Shown one piece after another: positions 16,271 to 26,423 of a stretch of DNA of 64,000 nt. The notes beneath the pieces were generated by a model. That model did no database searches. It saw only the letters and a list, made by a program, of their open reading frames with translations, and had not been told where the DNA came from. The stretch covers positions 4,456,882-4,520,881 of the forward strand of contig NZ_CP077311.1 in the NCBI RefSeq assembly GCF_019048265.1. Reading direction: 5' to 3'. The translations under genes and the position numbers were made by a program. Source of the stretch: Aeromonas sp. FDAARGOS 1405. GTDB lineage: Bacteria; Pseudomonadota; Gammaproteobacteria; Enterobacterales; Aeromonadaceae. The first letter of the stretch is position 1, and the number at the start of each line of letters is the position of its first letter.

Positions 16271-17746
16271 TCAGCCGTGCAGCAGGGCACCGGCCACCAG
16301 CACCGCCATGGTGATGAGAGCCACCCCGATGATAAAGGGCAGCACCCAACGCACGAAGCGATCGTAGGGGATCTTGGCGAGCGCCAGACCAGCCACCAGA
16401 TGGGCAGCAGTGGGGGCAAACAGGTTGATCCAGCCGGAGGCGGACTGATAAGCCGTGATCACCAGATCCCGCGAGATGCCGGAGAAGTCCGCCAGCGGCC
16501 CCATCAGCGGCATGGAGACGGTCGCCAGCCCCGAGGTGGAGGGGATGAAGAAGCTCAGGATGATGTGCACCAGATAGGCCATCAGGATGAAGACCGACGA
16601 GGAGAGTCCGGTCACCAGCCCTTCGGCCCAGTGTAAAATGGTGTCGATGATGACGCCCTGCTCCATCACCACATAGATGCCGCGCGCCACCGCCACCACC
16701 AGCGCCACCCCGATAAGATCCCGAGCGCCGCTCAGGAAAGTCGCCACATAGTTGGACTCCGGCATCCGGTTGATCAGCGCAATCAGGATGGAGGCGCTGA
16801 AGAACAGGGTAGAGAGCTCGTCAAACCACCAACCAAAGGTGGGCAGCACGTCGATCCCCAAGTCCGACCAGGGCACCACCGCATAGATCATCAGCAGGAA
16901 GGTGCCGAAGAAGACCAGCATGGTGAGCTTCTGCTTGCCGGTGAAGGCGAGGTTGCCGCTCTTCATCTGGGAGAACTCGTCGTCATAGGTGATGTCGGCC
17001 AGCACGGAGCGGGACTTGTCCTGCTGCACCTGCTTGGCGTAACGCATCACGAACCAGGAGGCGAAGATCACCAGCAGCAGCCACTGGATAACCCTAAGGC
17101 CAATCCCCTCACCAATGGGGATACCGGCGAAACCAGAGGCAATACCGGTGGCAAACGGGTTGACGGTGGAGGCGAGCACCCCGACCCCGGAGCCGAGCAG
17201 GATGATCCCCGCCGCCACCATGCGATCGAAGCCCGCCGCCATCATCACCGGCACGATCAGCGCCCAGAAGGCCACCGTCTCCTCTGCCATGCCGAAGGTG
17301 GAGCCGCCGAGGGCAAACAGGGCGATCAGCACAGGAATTAGCAGCCGCTCACGCCCGGCAAAGCCGCGCACAATGGCCCCCACCCCGGCATCGAGCGCAC
17401 CGCTTTGCATGGTCACCGCGAGAAAACCACCGATGATGAGCACGAACAGCGCCACGTCGGCCGCCTTGTGAAAGCCCTGAATGGGGGCCTTGAGCACCTC
17501 GAATACCCCTTGCGGGTGGGCGGGTAACTCGGTGTAGCTGCCAGGCACCGGCAACAACCGCTCGTCGCCGCTGTAATCGGCCACGGCCGCTGCCGCCACC
17601 GGCTGCTGGGTCTTGGCGGTGACATAGTCATATTTGCCCGCTGGCAGCACCCAGGTGAGGCCAGCCATCAAGGCGATGATGATAAAAAGCAGGGTATAGA
17701 CAGTGGGGAGTTGGCGCTTCTTGGGCGCCTCATTTGGAGTGGTCAT
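16271..17746 (-). CDS. YfcC-family (C4-dicarboxylate/basic amino-acid carrier type) permease
   Basis: 491 residues with about 12 predicted membrane helices and a short cytoplasmic N-terminus (TPNEAPKKRQLPTVYTLL). The order of blocks, such as VLPAGKYDY early, LGGSTFGMAEETVAFW, STVNPFATGIASG, and FFIPSTSGLATVSMPLMGP late, is that of the YfcC/ArcD/DcuC superfamily. Substrate cannot be read; members carry dicarboxylates, arginine/ornithine or acetate-related compounds. GGAACGGAAG precedes the ATG. It lies downstream of fabV on the same strand but behind a terminator, so it probably has its own promoter in 17747-17832. Confidence 0.82.
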   Translation of the reverse strand: MTTPNEAPKKRQLPTVYTLLFIIIALMAGLTWVLPAGKYDYVTAKTQQPVAAAAVADYSGDERLLPVPGSYTELPAHPQGVFEVLKAPIQGFHKAADVALFVLIIGGFLAVTMQSGALDAGVGAIVRGFAGRERLLIPVLIALFALGGSTFGMAEETVAFWALIVPVMMAAGFDRMVAAGIILLGSGVGVLASTVNPFATGIASGFAGIPIGEGIGLRVIQWLLLVIFASWFVMRYAKQVQQDKSRSVLADITYDDEFSQMKSGNLAFTGKQKLTMLVFFGTFLLMIYAVVPWSDLGIDVLPTFGWWFDELSTLFFSASILIALINRMPESNYVATFLSGARDLIGVALVVAVARGIYVVMEQGVIIDTILHWAEGLVTGLSSSVFILMAYLVHIILSFFIPSTSGLATVSMPLMGPLADFSGISRDLVITAYQSASGWINLFAPTAAHLVAGLALAKIPYDRFVRWVLPFIIGVALITMAVLVAGALLHG

Positions 17747-17832
17747 AGCTTCCGTTCCTCGGCAATGCCGTCTGTGATCCGATCAGCGCAAGACTAGCGG
17801 GTTTGATATGGGAAAAAGGTGATCGCTGATAA

Positions 17833-17860
17833 TAAAATTCCGCAATTTGGCGGAATTTTT
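17833..17860 (-). terminator. Second hairpin downstream of fabV
   Basis: AAAATTCCGC and GCGGAATTTT arms with a CAATTTG-region loop, directly beyond the main fabV terminator. It may be a back-up terminator or part of the yfcC promoter region. Confidence 0.5.
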
Positions 17861-17863
17861 GCC

Positions 17864-17894
17864 AAAAAAACAGGGCCCCGCGGGGCCCTGTTTT
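17864..17894 (-). terminator. Rho-independent terminator of fabV
   Basis: CAGGGCCCC/GGGGCCCTG perfect stem centred on CCGCGG, followed by seven T on the minus strand, 15 bases past the fabV stop. Confidence 0.88.
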
Positions 17895-17908
17895 CACTTG
17901 AGTCAGAC

Positions 17909-19102
17909 TCAGAGTTCGACCACGTCGAATTTCACATCCGGATTCACATCCGCATCGTAATCGACCTCGTCCAGACCAAAACCGAACAGGCGCAGGAACT
18001 CCTGCTTGTAGCCGGTGTAATCAGTCAATTCGGAGAGGTTTTCGCTGGTGATGGATGGCCACAGGTCACGGCAGGTCTGCTGCACGTCTTCACGCAGTTC
18101 CCAGTCATCCATGCGGATGCGAGCCTGCTCGTCCAGCGCCATGTCGGACGCGTAGAGACGGGTGCGCATCATGCGATCCACCTGCTCCATGCAGCCCTCG
18201 TGAATGCCCTTCTCCTTCATGATCTTGAAAGCCATGGAGATATAGAGCGGCATCACCGGAATGGCGGAAGAGGCCTGGGTCACCACGGATTTGAGCACGG
18301 CCACGTGAGCAGTGCCGCCCTTGGCAGCCAGATCGCCACGGATGGCGGCAGCGGCGCGGTCCAGATCTTCCTTGGCGCGGCCCAGAGTACCGTGCCAGTA
18401 GATTGGCCAGGTCAGATCGGTGCCGATGTAGGAGTAGGCCACGGACTTGGCGCCGTCAGCCAGCACGCCTGCATCACGCAGGGCAGCCATCCACAGCTCC
18501 CAATCCTGACCACCCATGACGGTGATGGTGTTCTGGATCTCTTCCTCGTTCGCCGGCTCGACGGTGGCGGTGATGATCTGATCCTTGTTGGTATCGATGG
18601 CGGTGGTGGTGTAGACCTCACCGATCGGTTTCAGGGCAGAGCGCACCACTTCGCCGGTTTCCGGCATCTTGCGCACCGGAGAGGCCAGGGAGTAGACCAC
18701 CAGATCAATCTGACCCAGATCCTGCTTGATGAGCTCGATCACCTTGGCGCGGCACTCGTTGGAGAAGGCATCGCCGTTGACGCTCTTGGCGTAGAGGCCC
18801 GCCTCTTTGGCTGCCTTGTCGAAGGCGGCAGAGTTGTACCAGCCGGCGGTACCGGTCTTGGACTCGGTGCCCGCTTTTTCAAAGAAGACACCGAGGGTGG
18901 CGGCGCCGCTACCGAAGGCAGCCGCAATCCGGGAGGCCAAGCCATAACCGGTGGAAGCGCCGATCACCAGCACCTTCTTGGGACCATTCTCGATGGTGCC
19001 CTTGGCCTTGGTATAAGCGATCTGGCGACGAACATTGGCTTCACAACCGACCGGATGAGTGGTGGTGCAGATAAAGCCGCGAACCTTGGGTTTGATGATC
19101 AT
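17909..19102 (-). CDS. fabV: Trans-2-enoyl-ACP/CoA reductase FabV
   Basis: 397 residues, the FabV length. The N-terminal [18 protein letters not shown] and the NADH-binding segment [17 protein letters not shown] are characteristic, and the catalytic Tyr-x8-Lys is present as [10 protein letters not shown]. It reduces the enoyl intermediate in the last step of each fatty-acid elongation cycle. FabV is naturally insensitive to triclosan, unlike FabI; whether a FabI is also present cannot be seen here. The gene lies downstream of the histidine-phosphatase gene on the same strand, separated by 150 bases. Confidence 0.96.
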   Translation of the reverse strand: MIIKPKVRGFICTTTHPVGCEANVRRQIAYTKAKGTIENGPKKVLVIGASTGYGLASRIAAAFGSGAATLGVFFEKAGTESKTGTAGWYNSAAFDKAAKEAGLYAKSVNGDAFSNECRAKVIELIKQDLGQIDLVVYSLASPVRKMPETGEVVRSALKPIGEVYTTTAIDTNKDQIITATVEPANEEEIQNTITVMGGQDWELWMAALRDAGVLADGAKSVAYSYIGTDLTWPIYWHGTLGRAKEDLDRAAAAIRGDLAAKGGTAHVAVLKSVVTQASSAIPVMPLYISMAFKIMKEKGIHEGCMEQVDRMMRTRLYASDMALDEQARIRMDDWELREDVQQTCRDLWPSITSENLSELTDYTGYKQEFLRLFGFGLDEVDYDADVNPDVKFDVVEL

Positions 19103-19252
19103 ATGGGGTCTCGGATCCGTTTAATGGATGAAATCGGGGCATAAGATACCTCATCTTGCCGCGATAAGGTGCTCTGATGTGTTGAACTGCGGCAAAAATG
19201 GGCATCCGAAGGTGGCCATCATGGTCCATGCCATGGTGCCACCTCACGGCAA

Positions 19253-19840
19253 CTAGCAGGCAATGCGGGTGATGTGACCATCCTGCAGCTTATAGAAGGC
19301 ATCTTGCGGCAACTCCTGTGACCAGGTCGCCTCATAGTCGAGATCGGCATAGACGCCGCGCAACATGGCACCGAGCAGACCGTGGGAGATAACGATGGCC
19401 CGCTCGGCGATGGCAGGATCCTGCAACCACTGGTGTGCTCGGCGCTGAATGCTCTCGAAGCTCTCGGCCCCCGGTGCCTGCAGATACCAGTCCCCCTTGC
19501 CGGTATCGAGCTCGGGATGAGCGAGCCGCAGCACCGGGATCTGGCAGCTCTCCCACTCCCCCATCCCCAGCTCCATCAAGCGATCGTCCCAGACGATGCG
19601 ATCCGCCGCCAGCCCCAACTGCTCGCACACCAGCAGCGCAGTCTGACGGGCACGCCCGAGCGGGCTGGCATAGACGGTCCAGCGGGCGGGATCCGCCAGT
19701 TCGGCGGCAAGGCGCCGCCCCATGGCGATGGCTTGCGCCTCACCCTTGTCGGTCAGATCGGAGTTGCAACGCCCCTGCAGACGCTGCTCGGCATTGAAGC
19801 GGGTCTGGCCATGGCGCAGCAGATAGATGAGTCGAGACAT
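19253..19840 (-). CDS. Histidine phosphatase (phosphoglycerate mutase superfamily)
   Basis: 195 residues. The phosphohistidine motif LLRHGQTRFN is at the N-terminus, the second catalytic region is in YASPLGRARQTA, and the second His is in VISHGLLGAML. The substrate could be a sugar phosphate, an adenosylcobalamin-pathway phosphate (CobC-like) or another small molecule; nothing nearby decides it. GGAGAAATC precedes the ATG at 19840. The frame is open far upstream, but that part would overlap the regulator gene in another frame and has no protein-like features. Confidence 0.85.
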   Translation of the reverse strand: MSRLIYLLRHGQTRFNAEQRLQGRCNSDLTDKGEAQAIAMGRRLAAELADPARWTVYASPLGRARQTALLVCEQLGLAADRIVWDDRLMELGMGEWESCQIPVLRLAHPELDTGKGDWYLQAPGAESFESIQRRAHQWLQDPAIAERAIVISHGLLGAMLRGVYADLDYEATWSQELPQDAFYKLQDGHITRIAC

Positions 19841-19939
19841 GATTTCTCCAGCACGTTCAGAGAGATAGAAAAATAAAGGGGGAAGATGATAACAGATGAG
19901 CCCGAAGGATGGCCCAAACAGAGAGGCTAAAGCGGGCGT

Positions 19940-19967
19940 AAAAAAACGGGTCAAGGCTGACCCGTTT
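19940..19967 (-). terminator. Rho-independent terminator of the regulator gene
   Basis: AAACGGGTCA/TGACCCGTTT hairpin followed by seven T on the minus strand, 29 bases past the YheO/DauR-type regulator stop. Confidence 0.85.
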
Positions 19968-19995
19968 GCTACCAATTTGACCAGAGTGTATCGGC

Positions 19996-20649
19996 TCAGC
20001 CCTTCTTGATCTCCCGCAGATAGCGGTAGATGGAGTGGACCGAGATCCCGAGCTGGCGCGCCGCAATCTGGGCACTGTCTTTTAACTCGAAGATCCCCAT
20101 GTCGTGCAGCTGGTTGACGATAACCCGGGTCTTCTGGGACGGAGGCACCGCCTCGTTGCCGCGCACCTCGGCACTGACGGTGTCTATGGTGCTGTTGAGC
20201 GCCTCGTCGATGTTGCGGGCGAACACCTCCGGGGTGGCATGGCTCTCGTGGGGATGCATGCACTCCGGCATCATGGTGCGCAGCACAGATTGCAGCGGGG
20301 CATCCATGTCGCTGTTGATGCAGAGCAACCCGATGGCCCTGTGCTCCCCGTTGCGGATCACGGTAGTAATGGAGCGCAGGGTCTTGCCGGTGGCACACTT
20401 GGTCATGTAGGGGCTGGAGATATCCTGCCCGCTCTTGAGCTTCATCATCGCCAGGTTGGTGATGGGGGCGCCGACACTGCGGCCGGTGATATGGCCGTTG
20501 GCAATCTTGACGATCGAGGGATTGCGCGCATCCAGACTGTGGAGCAGCACCTCGGTGTGCTGACCATACATGGCGGCGATGCCGTCCACAATGTTCTCCA
20601 TCGACTTGAGGATCTCAAAATCGCTCGGACTCAACTCTTGCAGCTTCAC
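19996..20649 (-). CDS. YheO/DauR-type PAS-HTH transcription regulator
   Basis: 217 residues by a GTG start at 20649 (AAGG 9 bases upstream). The N-terminal YheO-like PAS domain (about 10-125) has LHSLDARNPSIVKIANGHITGRSVG, here seen as HSLDARNPSIVKIANG and TGRSVGAPIT. The C-terminal helix-turn-helix is in FELKDSAQIAARQLGISVHSIYRYL. Family members regulate amino-acid catabolism (DauR controls D-arginine use in Pseudomonas). It follows the desulfidase gene by 64 bases on the same strand, so it is probably co-transcribed and controls this module and the divergent transporter. Confidence 0.85.
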   Translation of the reverse strand: MKLQELSPSDFEILKSMENIVDGIAAMYGQHTEVLLHSLDARNPSIVKIANGHITGRSVGAPITNLAMMKLKSGQDISSPYMTKCATGKTLRSITTVIRNGEHRAIGLLCINSDMDAPLQSVLRTMMPECMHPHESHATPEVFARNIDEALNSTIDTVSAEVRGNEAVPPSQKTRVIVNQLHDMGIFELKDSAQIAARQLGISVHSIYRYLREIKKG

Positions 20650-20713
20650 AATGGGACCTTCTTGCAAGGGTTGCTGCCGGACAATGGACGCCGGGCAGCA
20701 ACCAACAGTGACA

Positions 20714-22003
20714 TCAGGCGGACATGATATCAATAATGGTGCTGTCTGTGGCAGACATGCCCTCCTTCACCATCTGGCCGACGTTGCGGATGGTCTGATC
20801 CACGTCACCGGCGACGATCCCCTGCCCCGACACCGAGTGGCTGTTGAGGGCCATCAGGAAGCCGCGCACCGCCGCACCGGAGGAGGTACTCACCTTCATG
20901 GCGCAGGAGGCTTTCGCCCCGTCACATACCATACCGGCACTGTCGCTCAGCACGTTCTGGATGGCGAAGCAGGATTGCTCGAAGCTGCCGCCCGCCAAAT
21001 AAACCATGGCCATGGAGGCGGCCGCGCTGGTCACGGTATTGCCACAGAAGGCCGACAGCGGCGGATAGTGGGACTTGATATAGATGGCGCCCAGATGGCT
21101 CATGATGAGGGCGCGAGCCAGCTGCTCTTCGCTGGCCGCAAAGCGCTCGGCAATCACCATCACCGGAATGGTGGCGGCAATGCCCTGGTTGCCGCTGCCA
21201 AAGTTGCTCATGGCTGGCAGGGTCGCCCCCCCCATGCGGGCATCGGAGGCAGCCGCCGTCATCATCACGATGCGGTTCATCACATCCTCACCGATGAGAC
21301 CGGCATCGATGTTCTGCTGCATGGTGCGGCCGATCTCGAGGCCATAGGGGTTGTTCATCCCCTCGGCAGAGAGCTTGCCGTTAAGCTCGGAGGCTTTGAG
21401 GATGAACCTGATCTGCTCGAACTCCACCTGGGTGGCGAACTCATGGATGGCGGCGATGCTGATATCGACGCCATCGCAGATGGAACCGGTGGCACCACCC
21501 TGGCTCTGATCGGCTGTGAAGGTCACCTCGCCATCGCGGCGCTGCTCGACGATGCGGGTATGGCCGCCGCACAGGGTCACTTCGGCGCTGTGTTCTTCAC
21601 CCTTGTCATCAGTGCCATAAACGGTCACGCGGCAGAAGATAAACTCGGGGGCGGCGGTGCGGCTCACCTGCACTTTGCCAGCATCGATCAGCTGCTGGGC
21701 ACGATCCACCTGTTCTGGCCGGATCGCGGCCAGCACCTCCAGCCCGGCATCGGCGTTGCCGCCGATGGCACCGGCCGCGGCCGCAATGGCCAGACCGATC
21801 TTGCCGGTGCCCGGCACATAAACACCCATCGAGTTTTTATAGAGATTGTCCGACACCGCAACCTCAAGGCGACCGGGCTCACAGCCCAGTTGCCGGGCGG
21901 CGACCGCTGCGGCATAGGCGGCGGCGATTGGCTCGGTACAACCCAGCGCTGGTTTGACAACCTGTTGAATAATCTGCAGATACTGCTGCCACGCTTGTTT
22001 CAT
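20714..22003 (-). CDS. cyuA: CyuA/YhaM-type L-cysteine desulfidase (UPF0597)
   Basis: 429 residues. The protein matches the YhaM/UPF0597 serine-dehydratase-alpha-like family: [20 protein letters not shown] at the N-terminus, [13 protein letters not shown] in the middle, and conserved cysteines in [21 protein letters not shown] that could bind an Fe-S cluster. E. coli CyuA degrades L-cysteine to pyruvate, ammonia and sulfide in anaerobic cells. A serine substrate is possible too. The start is the ATG at 22003 (AAGG 9 bases upstream). It is in one operon with ridA upstream and the regulator downstream; RidA would remove the enamine/imine released by such an enzyme. Confidence 0.85.
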   Translation of the reverse strand: MKQAWQQYLQIIQQVVKPALGCTEPIAAAYAAAVAARQLGCEPGRLEVAVSDNLYKNSMGVYVPGTGKIGLAIAAAAGAIGGNADAGLEVLAAIRPEQVDRAQQLIDAGKVQVSRTAAPEFIFCRVTVYGTDDKGEEHSAEVTLCGGHTRIVEQRRDGEVTFTADQSQGGATGSICDGVDISIAAIHEFATQVEFEQIRFILKASELNGKLSAEGMNNPYGLEIGRTMQQNIDAGLIGEDVMNRIVMMTAAASDARMGGATLPAMSNFGSGNQGIAATIPVMVIAERFAASEEQLARALIMSHLGAIYIKSHYPPLSAFCGNTVTSAAASMAMVYLAGGSFEQSCFAIQNVLSDSAGMVCDGAKASCAMKVSTSSGAAVRGFLMALNSHSVSGQGIVAGDVDQTIRNVGQMVKEGMSATDSTIIDIMSA

Positions 22004-22025
22004 CACTTGAACCTTTTTATCAGCA

Positions 22026-22409
22026 TTAACGAGCGATATGGGCGATCGCTTCCACTTCAACCTTGACGCCCATCGGCAGATCCTTCACTGCGAAGCAGCT
22101 GCGCGCCGGACAATCTTTCTGGAAATAGGCTTTATAGACCTCGTTGAACGCGGCAAAATCGCTGATCTCGGCGAGGTAGCAGGTGGTTTTGAGCACGGTA
22201 TCCAGCGAGCCGCCAGCGGCTTCCAGCACGGATTTCAGGTTTTCCAGTGACTGGCGGGTCTGGGCGGCAATCCCCCCTTCCACCACACCACCCTGTTGCT
22301 TGCAGACCGGCAACTGACCGGAGGTAAAGATAAGGTCGCCATAGGCAGTGCCGTGGCTGTAGGGACCGATAGCGTCAGGTGCCGCTGCTGCTGTGATGAT
22401 GCGTTTCAT
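22026..22409 (-). CDS. ridA: RidA/TdcF-family enamine/imine deaminase
   Basis: 127 residues. The YjgF/Rid signature is present: [20 protein letters not shown], and near the C-terminus [13 protein letters not shown] with the active-site Arg and Cys, then VEVEAIA. It hydrolyses reactive 2-aminoacrylate and related enamines that PLP or Fe-S dehydratases release. Its place as the first gene of the operon with the desulfidase is a strong functional fit. AGGAG lies 7 bases before the ATG. The paralog specific to general metabolism may lie elsewhere, so the symbol is given by family. Confidence 0.9.
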   Translation of the reverse strand: MKRIITAAAAPDAIGPYSHGTAYGDLIFTSGQLPVCKQQGGVVEGGIAAQTRQSLENLKSVLEAAGGSLDTVLKTTCYLAEISDFAAFNEVYKAYFQKDCPARSCFAVKDLPMGVKVEVEAIAHIAR

Positions 22410-22660
22410 ATAGCCACTCCTGTTTGTGCAATTTTTTTTGCAATCATGAATCTCATTCCGTTCAACATTATTTGCTTTTTATTTTATCCATTCAACAAAA
22501 AGATACAAAAATGGCGTTTAAAGGCACCTTTCGGCCTCAATATAAACCGTGATCACCATCCTGATTTGAACAAAAGTACTCTTATGGGCATTGTTTATGA
22601 CAGTTTCATTCAACTATATTTGCGCCGCTTTCCCACATCCCTACAAAAAAGAAGGTTTTA
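22410..22660. promoter_or_regulatory. Divergent promoter region of the ridA operon and transporter
   Basis: AT-rich spacer between divergent transcripts. For the transporter a weak -35 TTGTTT and a -10 TATATT, 18 bases apart, can be seen at about 22591-22620. An imperfect dyad TTGTGCAA...TTGCAATC lies at 22424-22446 near the ridA start and could be an operator for the YheO-type regulator. Both are tentative. Confidence 0.35.
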
Positions 22661-23956
22661 ATGGACGCGCATAGCACTACACTCGCCAGCCCCGTGATGG
22701 GCACGCTGGAATGGAAAGAAGCGGTTCGCTTCGACAGCACCGACTGGGGCTGGATCATCATGAGCATCGGCATGGCCATCGGCGCGGGGATCGTCTTCCT
22801 GCCGGTACAGGTGGGTCTGATGGGCTTGTGGGTCTTTCTGCTCTCGGCGGTGATCGGCTACCCCGCCATGTACATGTTCCAGCGCCTCTTTATCAATACC
22901 CTGGCCACCTCGCCGGAGTGCAAGGATTACCCCAGCGTCATTACCGGCTACCTTGGCAAGAACTGGGGTGTGCTGCTCGGCGCGCTCTACTTCGTGATGC
23001 TGGTGATCTGGGTCTTCGTCTACTCCACCGCCATCACCAATGACAGCGCCTCCTTCCTGCAGAGCTTCGGCGTCACCGACGGCCTGCTCTCCGAAAACCC
23101 GCTCTACGGTCTGGTGCTGATCTGTGGCCTAGTGGCACTGGCGTCGCGCGGCGAGAACCTGCTGTTCAAGATCTCCACCTTTATGGTGCTGACCAAGATC
23201 AGCGTTGTTGCGGTGCTGGGCCTGATGATGGTGGACAAGTGGGATGCGGCCAACATCACCGCCATGCCCGCTGCCGGTGACTGGATGAAGGATGCCATCA
23301 TCATGCTGCCCTTTACCCTCACCTCCATCCTCTTTATCCAGAGCCTGAGCCCCATGGTGATCTCCTACCGCTCGCGGGAAAAGTCGCTGGAAGTGGCTCG
23401 CTTCAAGGCGATGCGCGCCATGAATATCGCCTTCGGCATCCTGTTCGTGGTGGTGTTCTTCTACGCGGTCTCCTTCACCCTGGCCATGGGCCACGATCAG
23501 GCGGTTAAAGCCTCCGAGGAAAACATCTCTGCGCTGGCCATGGTGGCCCAGGGGATGCCCGGCCAGACCCTCAAGCTCCTGAGCCTCACCCTCAACATCT
23601 TTGCGGTAATGACCGCCTACTTCGGCGTCTATCTGGGCTTTCGTGAAGCCTGTCAGGGGCTGGCAATGAACCTGCTGCGCCGCGTCATGCCGGAAAACCG
23701 CATCAATAAAGGATTGGTGGGCAAAGGGATCATGGTGTTCACCGTCATGCTCTCCTGGGGTGCCATCGTGCTCAACGCCCCGGTGCTGAGCTTCACCTCC
23801 ATCTGCAGCCCCATCTTCGGCATGGTGGGTTGCCTCATCCCGGCCTATCTGGTCTATCAGGTACCGGCGCTGCACAAGTACAAGGGCACCTCCCTCTACA
23901 TCATCATCGTCACCGGCCTACTGCTCTGTGTCTCGCCCTTCCTGGCGTTCAACTGA
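22661..23956 (+). CDS. dlsT: YhaO/DlsT-type serine/cysteine transporter (HAAAP family)
   Basis: 431 residues with about 11 membrane helices. The N-terminal stretch DWGWIIMSIGMAIGAGIVFL and PECKDYPSVITGYLGK are typical of the YhaO/SdaC branch of hydroxy- and aromatic-amino-acid permeases. E. coli YhaO (DlsT, also called CyuP) imports D/L-serine or cysteine and is paired with YhaM, as here, though the genes are divergent in this window. It would feed the substrate to the desulfidase. GAAGG lies 8 bases before the ATG. A TTCG-loop terminator follows. Confidence 0.85.
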   Translation: MDAHSTTLASPVMGTLEWKEAVRFDSTDWGWIIMSIGMAIGAGIVFLPVQVGLMGLWVFLLSAVIGYPAMYMFQRLFINTLATSPECKDYPSVITGYLGKNWGVLLGALYFVMLVIWVFVYSTAITNDSASFLQSFGVTDGLLSENPLYGLVLICGLVALASRGENLLFKISTFMVLTKISVVAVLGLMMVDKWDAANITAMPAAGDWMKDAIIMLPFTLTSILFIQSLSPMVISYRSREKSLEVARFKAMRAMNIAFGILFVVVFFYAVSFTLAMGHDQAVKASEENISALAMVAQGMPGQTLKLLSLTLNIFAVMTAYFGVYLGFREACQGLAMNLLRRVMPENRINKGLVGKGIMVFTVMLSWGAIVLNAPVLSFTSICSPIFGMVGCLIPAYLVYQVPALHKYKGTSLYIIIVTGLLLCVSPFLAFN

Positions 23957-23977
23957 TCGGTTTCCCCTTATCGACCG

Positions 23978-24004
23978 CGGGTCACCTTCGGGTGGCCCGT
24001 TTTC
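23978..24004 (+). terminator. Terminator of the dlsT-type gene
   Basis: CGGGTCACC-TTCG-GGTGGCCCG hairpin with a stable TTCG loop, followed by TTTTC, 21 bases past the stop. Confidence 0.8.
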
Positions 24005-24148
24005 TATTGGCTCGGCTGACGGCACCCCGCCCGGAAGTAAAAAGCCAAGGGGATCACAACTTGCAACCGGCCATCACCCAAGGGAGGCCGCTCGGAGTAC
24101 TATTCAGGCAACACGAATCACGCCCGCACTCAGGTATCGAGGCTTAAC

Positions 24149-26155
24149 ATGAAATGGATTTTCAACCCCGCCATCCGGCTGGGCAATCAGCTCTCCTTCA
24201 AATACAAATTCCTGCTCTGGTCCTGTCTGATGCTGCTGCCACTGGCGTACAGCATGACCAATCTGCTGGGGCGGCTGCAGGATGACAACGTCCAGGCCAA
24301 CCGCGAGCTGGCGGGAGTGGTCAATCTCGCCCCCGTGCCCGCTATCGAGCAAGCCCTGATCACCCATCGCAATCTGGTGACCCGCCACGCCTATGAGGTG
24401 GATCCGGTCGGTGACGATCAGGTCAAGGCAGCCGCACAAATAGTTGCTCAGAGCCTGCAAGCCTTTGCCGACACCCGCCAGAACAACCCCTCCTTTGAGG
24501 TGATCCAGCAGGGCTGGGCCGCCCTGCAGAGTGAAACAGGCAAGCTGGAGGTGGAGCAGAGCAACCTGCGCCACGACAAGCTGCTGACTGAGGTGCGCCA
24601 CCTCTACAAGCACATTACCGCCAGTAGCAGCCTGATCCAGGATCCGGCGCTCGGTACCTACTACATGGTGATCCTCGCCAGTGAGCGGTTGCCGCAACTG
24701 CGCGACCTGCTGGCTCAGGTGCGAGATCGCGCCGCCACCATCGCCGATTTCGGCCTGTTTCAGGCCGAGGGCTACAGCGGCCTGCGTTTTCGTCTCGACC
24801 TTATCAGCGCCACTCTGCAAGAGCTGGAGGCCGATCTGACCCTGCTCTACCAGATTGAACCGGCCTACCGCGCCGAGCTGGGTCAGCAGACCGATGCTCT
24901 GATACAGCTGGTGCGTCAGGGGGTCGAGACCGTGGAAAACAAGATGATGAAGGATCAGCTGGTGCAGCTCTCCACCAAGGAGGTGCAGGCACTGGGGGAT
25001 AAGATGGACGAGGCTATCACCGCGCTGGCAGGCCAGGTACGCCAGCGGCTGGAGGCCGACCTGCATCAGCGGCTGGCCGCCAACCAACGCCACTTCTGGT
25101 GGGTCACCGCGCCGCTGACCGTCAGCTTGCTGCTCTACCTCTACCTGATGATCGGTGCCTATCTCTCCCTGCGCGACACCGTAGGGCGGGTGCGTGATAT
25201 TGCCGCCCGAGTCAACGCCCAGGATCTCAGCCAGCATATCGAAATCGTCGGTCAGGACGAGCTGGCCGCCATCAGCCGGGATTACAACGTGACCCTGGAG
25301 ACCCTGCGCACCCTGATGCTGCGAGTGCGGGAAAATGGCGTCACAGTAGTGGAGAGCGCCACCGAGATCGAAGCGCGCACCAGCCGCTCGCAGGAGGTCA
25401 TTGCCGACCAGCAAGGGGAGACCCATCAGGTCGCCACCGCCATCAAGGAGCTGGCCGCCACCTCACAAGACATAGCGAGCAACGCCCTGCAAGCCGCCCG
25501 CATGACCCAGGAGGCACAGAACGTGGTCGGTCAGGGCGAGGATGTGGTGGAGCGCACCATCAAGGCCATCGATCATATCAACCGCGAAGTGCTGCGCACC
25601 GCCGACACCATAGGCCAGCTGGAACAGCAGTGCAGCCAGATTGGCGGCGTCATCAGCGTGATCCGCGGCATCGCCGAACAGACCAACCTGCTGGCCCTCA
25701 ACGCGGCCATCGAAGCGGCCCGGGCCGGTGAGCAGGGTCGCGGCTTTGCGGTGGTGGCCGACGAGGTGCGGTCTCTTGCCAACCGCACCCAGGGGGCTAC
25801 CGTCGAGATCCAGCAGATGATTGAACAGCTGCAATCCGGCGCCCGCGCCTCGGTCACCGCCATGTCGGCGGCAAGCCATGAAGCGCAGGAGGGAGTCGGG
25901 CTGGCGCAGGAGGCGAAACAGGCTTTCGGCGCCATCACCGAGAAGGTGGATCGAATGGTCGATACCAACGCCATCATCGCCAGCGCCATCGAGCAGCAGG
26001 GCGCCGTGGTCAACGAGATCGAACGCAACGTGGTGCGCATCTCCGATGGCAGCGACGAGGCGCTGCAAGTGGCCAACGCCGCCCGCGATGCCGCCCGCCA
26101 GATCCACCAGCTCACCGAACAGCTGCGCGCCATGGTACAAAGCTTCGTGCTGTAA
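24149..26155 (+). CDS. Methyl-accepting chemotaxis protein
   Basis: 668 residues. A transmembrane helix at about 25-45 is followed by a long helical periplasmic sensor region (to about 310), a second membrane helix ([20 protein letters not shown]), a HAMP domain (about 335-390), and the cytoplasmic signalling hairpin with the highly conserved tip [19 protein letters not shown]. The periplasmic part is almost entirely alpha-helical with heptad-like spacing, so it resembles the nitrate/nitrite-sensing (NIT) or HBM-type helical modules rather than a Cache fold; the ligand is unknown. There is no CheR pentapeptide at the C-terminus (it ends in MVQSFVL). Confidence 0.92.
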   Translation: MKWIFNPAIRLGNQLSFKYKFLLWSCLMLLPLAYSMTNLLGRLQDDNVQANRELAGVVNLAPVPAIEQALITHRNLVTRHAYEVDPVGDDQVKAAAQIVAQSLQAFADTRQNNPSFEVIQQGWAALQSETGKLEVEQSNLRHDKLLTEVRHLYKHITASSSLIQDPALGTYYMVILASERLPQLRDLLAQVRDRAATIADFGLFQAEGYSGLRFRLDLISATLQELEADLTLLYQIEPAYRAELGQQTDALIQLVRQGVETVENKMMKDQLVQLSTKEVQALGDKMDEAITALAGQVRQRLEADLHQRLAANQRHFWWVTAPLTVSLLLYLYLMIGAYLSLRDTVGRVRDIAARVNAQDLSQHIEIVGQDELAAISRDYNVTLETLRTLMLRVRENGVTVVESATEIEARTSRSQEVIADQQGETHQVATAIKELAATSQDIASNALQAARMTQEAQNVVGQGEDVVERTIKAIDHINREVLRTADTIGQLEQQCSQIGGVISVIRGIAEQTNLLALNAAIEAARAGEQGRGFAVVADEVRSLANRTQGATVEIQQMIEQLQSGARASVTAMSAASHEAQEGVGLAQEAKQAFGAITEKVDRMVDTNAIIASAIEQQGAVVNEIERNVVRISDGSDEALQVANAARDAARQIHQLTEQLRAMVQSFVL

Positions 26156-26169
26156 CAGAGCGCTGACAA

Positions 26170-26196
26170 GCCGGGCTCAACGTGAGCCCGGCATTA
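26170..26196 (+). terminator. Likely terminator of the chemoreceptor gene
   Basis: GCCGGGCTCA/TGAGCCCGGC, a 10-bp perfect stem with an ACG loop, followed only by ATTAT, so termination may be weak. Confidence 0.55.
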
Positions 26197-26423
26197 TCCC
26201 GGTCTCGCCCCTGCCCACAACATCTCGGTTGCTCGGATCATCCAGAAAATCTCTGCGACCCACTTGCCGGGCAGATGCCAACAAAGTAGTCTCGAACGAA
26301 AACAAAATGCGGCGTTCCCGACACGCACGGTCTGCGATGTCGAGGGAAACCAAGCCGCCTGCGAGCCACAGATTAAACACAGCGTCACGTCATTTATCAC
26401 CCGCTTCAAGCGAGGATTTACCC

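Noticed and set aside
17819..19144. A 441-codon plus-strand ORF over fabV
   Set aside because: Antisense to fabV; the His/Gly-rich translation has no family and arises from GC-rich third positions.
19841..20398. N-terminal extension of the histidine phosphatase
   Set aside because: It overlaps the regulator gene in another frame, is Arg/His-rich, and the phosphatase motif LLRHGQ lies right after the ATG at 19840.
20570..22066. A 498-codon plus-strand ORF over the desulfidase gene
   Set aside because: Antisense shadow of the cyuA-type gene, which has conserved Cys and Gly motifs.
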